Shown piece after piece: positions 1 to 5,172 of a stretch of DNA of 6,361 nucleotides. This DNA comes from CAIKZY01 sp044345075 (GTDB taxonomy: Bacteria > Actinomycetota > Actinomycetes > S36-B12), in assembly GCA_044345075.1 (NCBI GenBank), contig JBIJBU010000107.1, forward strand, positions 1-6,361, in the 5' to 3' direction. How positions within the stretch are numbered: position 1 is the first letter of the stretch; every line of letters starts with the position of its first letter. A model generated the notes under the pieces. It saw nothing but the letters and a program-made list of their open reading frames with translations. It searched no databases and was not told where the DNA came from. Both the position numbers and the translations under genes were made by a program.

Positions 1-520
1 GCAGGTCTTCCACGATGTGCCAGGTCGCGGCAAGGCGCCCAACTCCCACAAAGAGTCCGACCTGAAGGCCCAGTTCGACTATCTGCCCCTCGGTGAAGAA
101 CTCGCCAAGCTCGGCGTACAGCGCGTCGTCAATCGCGAGGTGGTTGGTCGCAAAGAGATCTGCGTATCGCAACGCGATGCGCTCGGCATCGCTGAGATCC
201 TCGGCCTCGTATGGCTTCTCTAGTGAGCAGACGAGATCTTCGCTGAAGCCATCAGCAAAAGCGTCCTCGTAACGAATGGCCATACAGCTGCGGCACTGAT
301 TGTGAAAGGCGATGCGGAGGCGCACGAGTTCAACCAGTCGTCGCGGCAACTGGCCCTTCTTGAGCGCGCGCGTGTAGGCGATCAGGGGCTCGGCGAGATC
401 TGGGCGGTGCGCGAGAATCGAGGAAACCGCCAACTCGAGAGATGACTTCTCGCCAGCAGCGATGAGTTCCGCCATGTGCGGATCAATCTCGTCAGCCTGC
501 AGCCGTCTCAAGCGCGCCAT
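1..520 (-). CDS. AhpD-like / carboxymuconolactone decarboxylase family protein (3' end outside window)
   Basis: The reading frame starts at ATG 520 and stays open for 173 residues to the left edge, so the C-terminus is missing. It reads as an all-helical carboxymuconolactone decarboxylase/AhpD-like protein. A helix with VELVRLRIAF (residues 63-72) leads into a CRSC redox pair (Cys76, Cys79), and a second helical part contains LSDAERIALRYADLF (109-123) and VGVGRLAATWHIVED. Known AhpD uses Glu, two Cys and two His. Here Glu64, Cys76 and Cys79 are at the right spacing, but the His positions are Ser78 and Arg83. The family includes thiol peroxidase partners and gamma-carboxymuconolactone decarboxylases; the CxxC favours a redox role in the cytoplasm, but the substrate is unknown. 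A GGGAGGT ribosome site lies just upstream. The gene follows the SGNH hydrolase by 24 bases on the same strand, so the two are probably co-transcribed. Family assignment is fairly sure; function is open. Confidence 0.85.
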   Translation of the reverse strand, partial: MARLRRLQADEIDPHMAELIAAGEKSSLELAVSSILAHRPDLAEPLIAYTRALKKGQLPRRLVELVRLRIAFHNQCRSCMAIRYEDAFADGFSEDLVCSLEKPYEAEDLSDAERIALRYADLFATNHLAIDDALYAELGEFFTEGQIVELGLQVGLFVGVGRLAATWHIVEDL

Positions 521-523
521 GTG

Positions 524-530
524 ACCTCCC
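524..530 (-). promoter_or_regulatory. Ribosome binding site of the AhpD-like gene
   Basis: On the minus strand GGGAGGT is followed by CAC and the ATG at 520. It is a near-perfect Shine-Dalgarno sequence with rather short spacing, and it fixes the start of a gene whose frame is not closed inside the window. The next in-frame ATG is Met16 (CACATGGCGG), which lacks a comparable site. Confidence 0.6.
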
Positions 531-544
531 GGGTAGTCGCCTCA

Positions 545-1336
545 TTATGACTGGGATCGGACAGTCAAGGTCAGGTAATCCGCGTACTTCGCCACTTGGC
601 CGTCACCGGATGATCGTCCGCGCAGGCCGCGGTAGGCCCAGGGCGTGACATCCTGAATCAGCCAGCGCGCATCCTCGGCGCGTGATGCAAGCCAGCCGCG
701 CGGTGGGTGAATCGCATACGGATCCGCTGCCAGGTCTTCGAAGGCTGTCGGGCTGCCGATTGCTGTCAGGAAAGCCGCGGCCACCAGCGCATGGCCATCG
801 CTGCTGAGATGCAGCCGGTCGGGCGCCCACATGCGGTCCTCGTACAAGCGCGGCAAGTCCCAGAGGTCAACGATCGCGGCACTGTATTGCAACGCGCTCC
901 TTCGAATGCACTCGTTGTATGCGTGCGCCCTTTCGGCCGTGCCACCTGTCATGGGAATTCGCCTACGCGGGTCGAAGCCCGCGAAGACCACAACCCGATC
1001 GCTCACGTCACTGACTTGGCTGAGTAATCGACGGAACCGATTTCCTAGTTCCGGTGGACTCACCTTCGTCCGGATGATGTCGTTGGCCCCGGCGCCGAGA
1101 GCGACGAGTGAGGGCCTCAGCCGTTCAAGTTGAGGAGCTTGGTCATCGGCCACCTCGTCAAGCTTGCGTCCGCGCACGGCCAGATTCGCATAACGAAAAT
1201 CCGGCGCATTTACGGCGAGCTGCTCCGCAACGAGATCTGCCCAGCCTCGCAGGGATCCGTCAGGACGGAAATCCCACAGACCCTCGGTGAAGCTGTCGCC
1301 GAGGGCTACGAAGGAATCAATTCCTGACTTGGTCAT
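545..1336 (-). CDS. SGNH/GDSL family hydrolase (esterase/lipase-like)
   Basis: This is a 263-residue SGNH hydrolase with all the family blocks. Block I is FVALGDSFTEG with nucleophile Ser15. Block II is NLAVRG with Gly56. Block III is GAGAND with Asn85. Block V is DRLH with Asp173 and His176. Ser, Asp and His form the catalytic triad; Gly and Asn help build the oxyanion hole. Family members cleave ester bonds in lipids, acetylated sugars or small esters, and the actual substrate is not predictable here. There is no signal peptide, so it is probably cytoplasmic. The C-terminal part with LIQDVTPWAYRGLRGRSSGDG (about 226-246) is a tail I recognise from actinobacterial relatives, and the length is normal for that group. 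A GTG at 1345 would add three residues, but the CAGGAG ribosome site would then sit one base from the start. ATG 1336 has ten bases of spacing and is preferred. It leads a probable two-gene operon with the AhpD-like gene. Confidence 0.92.
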   Translation of the reverse strand: MTKSGIDSFVALGDSFTEGLWDFRPDGSLRGWADLVAEQLAVNAPDFRYANLAVRGRKLDEVADDQAPQLERLRPSLVALGAGANDIIRTKVSPPELGNRFRRLLSQVSDVSDRVVVFAGFDPRRRIPMTGGTAERAHAYNECIRRSALQYSAAIVDLWDLPRLYEDRMWAPDRLHLSSDGHALVAAAFLTAIGSPTAFEDLAADPYAIHPPRGWLASRAEDARWLIQDVTPWAYRGLRGRSSGDGQVAKYADYLTLTVRSQS

Positions 1337-1412
1337 GTCACCCACACTCCTGTAACGCTTCGTGAGTACTGAATCTACTCGAAAGCCCCAGAGCCATTAG
1401 TAGGTTCTACCC
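1337..1412. promoter_or_regulatory. Divergent intergenic promoter region
   Basis: These 76 bases separate the start of the SGNH hydrolase (minus) from that of the DUF4287 protein (plus), so promoters for both directions should lie here. On the plus strand TAGGTT (1401-1406) fits the actinobacterial -10 pattern TANNNT and ends six bases before the ATG, which would suit a leaderless transcript. On the minus strand TAGATT (1377 down to 1372) also fits. Neither has a convincing -35 box. TAGGTT lies inside a small inverted repeat, GTAG-GTT-CTAC (1400-1410). The location is firm; the exact boxes are guesses. Confidence 0.45.
1347..1352 (-). promoter_or_regulatory. Ribosome binding site deciding the SGNH hydrolase start
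   Basis: CAGGAG on the minus strand lies ten bases before ATG 1336 but only one base before the in-frame GTG at 1345. A ribosome bound here should start at the ATG, so the shorter protein is chosen. Confidence 0.6.
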
Positions 1413-1970
1413 ATGGCTGCAACGAACCCCGACCGCGCGTCGTACTTCCCGGCTATTGAGAAGAAGCATGGTCTACCGATGTCCTACTGGTTCGACCAGA
1501 TGAAGGAAATCAAGGATCTCAAGTACCCCGAGCAGATCGCCTACCTTCGGGAGAACCACGGGTTCAGCCAGGCCCACGCGAACGCCCTAGTGCTCTATAG
1601 CAAGGGGAACACGACAAGCAGGCGCTTCAACACTCTGGACGACTACCTCGCCCCGCACGGGGAGGAGCAACAGGCCAAAGCTCGGGAGATCTTCGCTGCG
1701 ATTACGAAGAAGTACCCGAAGTCGCAGATCGTGATCGCATGGAATCAACCCATGGTCAAGATCGGTGATGACTACGTCTTCGGGCTATCGGTGCAATCGA
1801 AGTACTTCCTGATCGCCCCGTGGGGCGACGGGGTCCTTGACGCATTCCGGCCGCGCCTCGAGGGGTACCAAGTCAACAAGAAAACGATCAAGGTGCCCTT
1901 TGACTGGAAGGTCGACAAGAAGCTGCTCTGCGACATGGTCGCTGCACAGCTTTCGGGACTCGAAAGCTAA
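1413..1970 (+). CDS. DUF4287 domain protein with C-terminal DUF1801/YdhG-like domain
   Basis: This 185-residue soluble protein appears to have two domains. Residues about 8-65 (YFPAIEKKHGLPMSYWF, then LRENHGFSQAHANALV) match the DUF4287 pattern, a short helical module of unknown function. Residues about 85-182 resemble the DUF1801/YdhG-like fold: an amphipathic helix KAREIFAAITKKYP, then AWNQPMVKIGDDYVFGLSVQSKYFLIAPWG, and the closing KTIKVPFDWKVDKKLL. YdhG of Bacillus is reported as a frataxin-like iron chaperone, but acidic iron-binding residues are not obvious here and I do not assign that role. The pairing is common in uncharacterised bacterial proteins. It has no signal peptide or membrane segment. 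ATG 1413 has only a weak AGTAGG ribosome site or may be leaderless. It is the only plus-strand gene, and its stop overlaps the stop of the convergent antiporter gene. Confidence 0.88.
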   Translation: MAATNPDRASYFPAIEKKHGLPMSYWFDQMKEIKDLKYPEQIAYLRENHGFSQAHANALVLYSKGNTTSRRFNTLDDYLAPHGEEQQAKAREIFAAITKKYPKSQIVIAWNQPMVKIGDDYVFGLSVQSKYFLIAPWGDGVLDAFRPRLEGYQVNKKTIKVPFDWKVDKKLLCDMVAAQLSGLES

Positions 1971-3220
1971 TTCGACGTCGCGCTCTCATTGTCAGCAGCG
2001 GAATCACGCAGACCCAGCGCCGCAGCCACCGGAACGGCCGTGAGTCCGTAGACGAACACTGTGACGGCGATGATGATGAATGCTGCGGGAAGGATTTTCT
2101 CCGCGCCTGGCACCTTTGCGGCAACCAGTGCCGCGCCCACGCTGGATGCTGTCGCTGCTGCAACAATTCCGCGCGGATCCATCCAACCGATGAATGCGCG
2201 CTCCTTGCGGCTGAGACCTGCGTTTCCGGTGCATACCAATGCGATGATCGGGCGCACGACGAGAATCAGAATCAGAGCGATACCCATTGCCGGCAGGGCA
2301 ATGGTCGCCACGAGCGGAGATGGCACGATCGCCGCGATACTGATGAAGAGCACGCCAATGCCTATTGAAGCAATCGTGTTGAAGAACGGCTTGACCTGAT
2401 CAAGCGAGGTACCGAGTCTCTTGGCGAGACGCGGCGACGCTACTCCCATCAGCAGCGCAGCGAGCAAGCCGCTGTCCTGGGCGATGAAATTCGAGAACCC
2501 GGTAACCACGATGACGGATCCGATCAACACCTGCGTGCCGAGCATGTGATTGGGATGCACAATCTTTTGCCCCAGTACGACTAGAACTACCCCGGCAGCG
2601 GCGACAACAACCGCTACGACGAAGCTGGCAAAGAAAGTGCCGATCGCCTCAATTGTTGAACTTTCTTTCGAGGCATTGATGAGCTGGAAGATCACGACGG
2701 CGAATATCGCACCGATGGGATCCAAGGAAGTGCCCTCCCAGAGGAGGATTCCGCGGACTCTCGGCTTCAGTCGGACTAAGTCCAGAATCGGGGTCACGAC
2801 TGTCGGACCCGAGACGATCAAGATCGCACCGAGGAGGAATGCCAGCGGCCATTCGAGTCCGAGGACGAAGTGAGAGGCGAGCGAACCACCGATGAAGGTG
2901 ATCGCGCCGCCGATCCAGATCAGCTTGCGCACCACGTTTCCGTCGCGACCTTGCAGGGAAATACTCCCGAGCTCCATCCCGCCCTGGAACAAGATCAGCG
3001 CGACCATCAGATCGACGGCGACGGGAAATGCTGAGCCGAGGATCTCGTCCATCCGAAGGCCGGGGGCGATCAGTCCGAAGAGGAAACCCACGGGAAGAAG
3101 CAGGATCAGAGCCGGGATCCTGAGCCTCGGCGCGATCACCTGGCAGGCCGTGGCAAGGCCGAAGACCAAAGCCGCGGCCAGCATCATGTCGGCCAGGGAC
3201 ACCTGAGTCATGGAGGGCAT
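1967..3220 (-). CDS. Monovalent cation:proton antiporter, CPA family, without RCK domain
   Basis: This 417-residue, highly hydrophobic protein has about a dozen membrane segments and exchanges protons for Na+ or K+ across the cytoplasmic membrane. Family marks are ALILFQGGMEL (about 74-84), the unwound-helix segment VSGPTVVTPILDL (136-148), the ion-site segment EGTSLDPIGA (Glu162, Asp167) and the late loop GWMDPRGIVAAA (345-356). The pattern is closest to CPA1 antiporters. Many relatives continue into a cytoplasmic TrkA-type RCK regulatory domain; this one stops about 15 residues after the last helix (VPVAAALGLRDSAADNE). ATG 3220 is chosen because an AGGGCGG-like site lies about six bases upstream. 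An upstream in-frame TTG (3238) and ATG 3211 are weaker choices. The gene is 108 bases downstream of the aquaporin, and its TAG overlaps the TAA of the plus-strand gene. Na+ versus K+ specificity is not readable. Confidence 0.9.
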   Translation of the reverse strand: MPSMTQVSLADMMLAAALVFGLATACQVIAPRLRIPALILLLPVGFLFGLIAPGLRMDEILGSAFPVAVDLMVALILFQGGMELGSISLQGRDGNVVRKLIWIGGAITFIGGSLASHFVLGLEWPLAFLLGAILIVSGPTVVTPILDLVRLKPRVRGILLWEGTSLDPIGAIFAVVIFQLINASKESSTIEAIGTFFASFVVAVVVAAAGVVLVVLGQKIVHPNHMLGTQVLIGSVIVVTGFSNFIAQDSGLLAALLMGVASPRLAKRLGTSLDQVKPFFNTIASIGIGVLFISIAAIVPSPLVATIALPAMGIALILILVVRPIIALVCTGNAGLSRKERAFIGWMDPRGIVAAATASSVGAALVAAKVPGAEKILPAAFIIIAVTVFVYGLTAVPVAAALGLRDSAADNESATSN

Positions 3221-3328
3221 TGTTCCGCCCTGAGGCAAAGTTCGGCTGAAGGCACCAATGTTCAGCGTGGCTCGAGCTTCAGATCCTGAGGGTCAAGCGC
3301 TTACCGCCGTGAAATCCCGACGAATTCG
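3221..3328. other. Spacer between aquaporin and antiporter genes with small palindromes
   Basis: These 108 bases hold no gene. Two symmetrical elements are visible: GCTGAA-N10-TTCAGC (3245-3266) and AAGCGCTT (3295-3302). A minus-strand TTGACC (3296 down to 3291) resembles a -35 box, but no good -10 follows at the usual distance. No hairpin with a T-run is seen, so there is no clear terminator after the aquaporin. The antiporter may have its own promoter here or be read from the upstream genes. Confidence 0.35.
3245..3266. repeat. Inverted repeat upstream of the antiporter start
   Basis: GCTGAA and TTCAGC form perfect 6-base arms around a 10-base centre, 25 bases before the antiporter ATG. 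The spacing of the half-sites would suit a dimeric repressor, or the transcript could form a weak hairpin. Arms this short can arise by chance. Confidence 0.3.
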
Positions 3329-4264
3329 TCACGAGGTGCTGTCTGGTTCGGCCTCGGTCGTATCGGTTTGGCCAGTCCGGTGTCTGCGATGGATCCAGGC
3401 GTCGATGTCATCGACATCGCGCTCAACAACACCCTTGATATCGGCAGCCGCATTCTCGGCGAGATGTTCTCGCTTTGCCGCAACGGCGCCTTCCGCCGCC
3501 TCGCGTGCTAGTTGCCCACCACCTGGCCCGCGTAGCGCGTATGCCAGCACAACCGCCAGCGTCGCGCCGGCAAGGGGGCCGACAAGGTAGATCCAGTAAG
3601 CAGTGAAGTCATTGGCAATGAGATCAGGAGCGAAGGAACGCACCGGATTCATCGATGCGCCCTCGAGCGGGCTTGCCCACAGCCCGGCTAGGGCGATGTA
3701 CCCGCCGACAGCAAGAGCGCCGATCGGCCCGATGTTCTGCGCGCCTGATGCCGTGCCGAGAATGACGCTCACCAAACCCAGCGTGAGGATGAACTCCATG
3801 GCGAGCCCTGCCCACGGAGACGCCCCGGCTGCCGGGTAGGTCGCACCATTGCTCGCCGAGACGCCGATCACCAACTGCAGGAAGGCGACAGCAAGCAGGG
3901 CGCCGATGACCTGCGCCACGATGTAAGGAATCACTCGCCGCCACGGAAAGTCACCGCGCAGGGCGAAGGCGAAGCTCACCGCAGGGTTCAGGTGAGCGCC
4001 GGAGATCTTGCCCATGAACAAGATGATCGCCATCACCATCAGCCCAGGTGCCACGACAGCGGCAGCCCGTGAAACCGTTCCGGGATACGCGGCCGCCATC
4101 ATGCCGCCGCCGGCAGCCACCAACAACAAGAAGAAGGTGCCGAGGATCTCGGAGAGAAGCCGGCGAAAGCCATAAGCAGGGTTCGCGAAATCGGCCTTCT
4201 CGTCGATGACGTCACGGGCAAGGGTGTTCAAGGCAAGGTCACTCACAGGCCAAGTGTGGCTCAC
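3329..4264 (-). CDS. MIP/aquaporin family channel with charged C-terminal tail
   Basis: This 311-residue channel of the inner membrane has six transmembrane helices and two half-helix loops. The first loop has SGAHLNPAV (NPA at 93-95). The second has GASMNPVRSF, with NPV (206-208) instead of NPA and the conserved pore Arg209. Aligned by hand to E. coli AqpZ, the selectivity ring reads Pro73, Gly194, Ala203, Arg209 instead of Phe, His, Thr, Arg. This suggests a wider, less water-specific pore, perhaps for glycerol or another small neutral solute. After helix six (ending near 245) a polar tail of about 65 residues follows, rich in Ala, Glu, Asp and Arg; bacterial aquaporins are usually 230-280 residues. 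GTG 4264 overlaps the UbiA stop as GTGA and is chosen for translational coupling. GTG 4246 is an alternative that would shorten the protein by six residues. Neither has a clear ribosome site. Confidence 0.88.
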   Translation of the reverse strand: MSHTWPVSDLALNTLARDVIDEKADFANPAYGFRRLLSEILGTFFLLLVAAGGGMMAAAYPGTVSRAAAVVAPGLMVMAIILFMGKISGAHLNPAVSFAFALRGDFPWRRVIPYIVAQVIGALLAVAFLQLVIGVSASNGATYPAAGASPWAGLAMEFILTLGLVSVILGTASGAQNIGPIGALAVGGYIALAGLWASPLEGASMNPVRSFAPDLIANDFTAYWIYLVGPLAGATLAVVLAYALRGPGGGQLAREAAEGAVAAKREHLAENAAADIKGVVERDVDDIDAWIHRRHRTGQTDTTEAEPDSTS

Positions 4265-5070
4265 GTTGAGGCAGAAGCAAGCAACACGACCACTTCGGCG
4301 ACTACGCAAACCAGGATTGCGTTGAACGTCGCGGTTCTACTCTTCGATATCCGCGCGTGGGCAGCGGCGCAGGCAAGGGTGATCACCAATGCGACGGGGT
4401 ACCACAGGCTCGACTTCGCGCTCTCCCAAGCCAGCACCGCTGTTCCGATGACGAGCAGGAGCCAACACAATCTGGTCGCTCGCACCACCCCAAGGCTGAT
4501 GACGAATCCCTTCACGCCTGCTGCCCTATCGGTGTCTACATCAGGCAATGCATTCGCAATGTGAGCACTGACGCCGACAATTGCGAATGACAGCGGCAAC
4601 CAGAGCTGCGGGGCTTCACCTGTTAGCCCGTACGTCAAGAATGCGGGCACGGCTCCGAACGCAAGCGCATAGGGCAGCCAGGACCACCACGTGCGCGACA
4701 GCACGGTGTTGTAGAGCCAGGCCATCGCCAGTGCAAACACATGGAATGAGCCACCTACGAGTCCGGCAACAGCCCAACTCAAGGCGCATGAGATCACCAG
4801 AGAACAGCCCGCCGCGATCCACAATGCCTTCGCTGAAATCCTGGCCGCGACGGTGGGCTTGTCCGTACGACCTGAACGCAAATCAAATTGCGCATCGAAG
4901 GCGTCGTTGCTCCAGCCCACGGAGAACTGCCCGATCAGTACGGCGAAAAAGACTCCCGCCAATCCAAATCCTCGCCAGCCGAGGCCCAAGGCAAGCAGCG
5001 TGATCACCAGCGTGACCGCTGCGGTGGGGCCTGCGTGGGTGGCGCGAACGAACCCCACTACACGTGACAC
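4261..5070 (-). CDS. UbiA family prenyltransferase
   Basis: This 269-residue integral membrane protein of the UbiA superfamily transfers an isoprenoid chain from its diphosphate to an acceptor ring or sugar. The first metal-diphosphate motif is SNDAFDAQFD (Asn55, Asp56, Asp59, Asp63), followed by the usual SGRTDKP (66-72). The second is ANALPDVDTDRAAG (Asp177, Asp179, Asp181). The conserved LYNTVLSRT (119-127) lies between. About eight or nine hydrophobic helices are visible, and the length is at the lower end for the family. Possible acceptors include quinone precursors, haem or a decaprenyl-linked sugar, and the sequence does not decide between them. I therefore give no gene symbol. GTG 5070 is supported by a strong GAGGTGA site seven bases upstream. 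The gene lies 102 bases after the MFS exporter, and its stop is fused to the aquaporin start (GTGA), so the two are probably translated together. Confidence 0.92.
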   Translation of the reverse strand: MSRVVGFVRATHAGPTAAVTLVITLLALGLGWRGFGLAGVFFAVLIGQFSVGWSNDAFDAQFDLRSGRTDKPTVAARISAKALWIAAGCSLVISCALSWAVAGLVGGSFHVFALAMAWLYNTVLSRTWWSWLPYALAFGAVPAFLTYGLTGEAPQLWLPLSFAIVGVSAHIANALPDVDTDRAAGVKGFVISLGVVRATRLCWLLLVIGTAVLAWESAKSSLWYPVALVITLACAAAHARISKSRTATFNAILVCVVAEVVVLLASAST

Positions 5071-5172
5071 CGCGGGATCACCTCAGCCTTCATCGAGAGC
5101 ACGATAGAGAGCATCGCATGTATTCGCCTCAGGGTGTCGCAGCTGACTGCCCCGTTGGCAACAACCATTGGC
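5071..5172. other. Spacer between MFS exporter and UbiA genes
   Basis: These 102 bases contain the UbiA ribosome site and no gene. A minus-strand TATCGT (within ctctatcgtgc) fits TANNNT, but no -35 partner is convincing. The best hairpin is only GCAG-TCAG-CTGC with no T-run, so no terminator is called. A separate promoter for UbiA is possible but unproven. Confidence 0.3.
5078..5084 (-). promoter_or_regulatory. Ribosome binding site of the UbiA gene
   Basis: GAGGTGA on the minus strand is a strong Shine-Dalgarno match with seven bases before GTG 5070. It confirms the GTG start and shows that UbiA is translated on its own rather than by coupling to the MFS gene. Confidence 0.7.

Noticed and set aside
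17..223. Open frame of 68 residues on the plus strand
   Set aside because: It lies wholly inside the minus-strand AhpD-like gene, which has clear family motifs and a good ribosome site.
707..1327. Several plus-strand frames of 60-106 residues
   Set aside because: They are antisense to the SGNH hydrolase, have no family pattern, and are rich in Arg, Pro and Ser as expected of shadow frames in GC-rich DNA.
3221..3328. Rho-independent terminator after the aquaporin gene
   Set aside because: The only hairpin has six-base arms and a ten-base loop, with no T-run on the minus strand.
4264..4309. Longer aquaporin start at TTG 4309
   Set aside because: It would overlap UbiA by 49 bases and add an Arg/Cys-rich stretch with no ribosome site; the GTGA overlap explains the junction better.
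4581..5003. Plus-strand frame of 140 residues
   Set aside because: It is antisense to UbiA, very Arg-rich and without motifs; UbiA has both Asp-rich motifs on the other strand.
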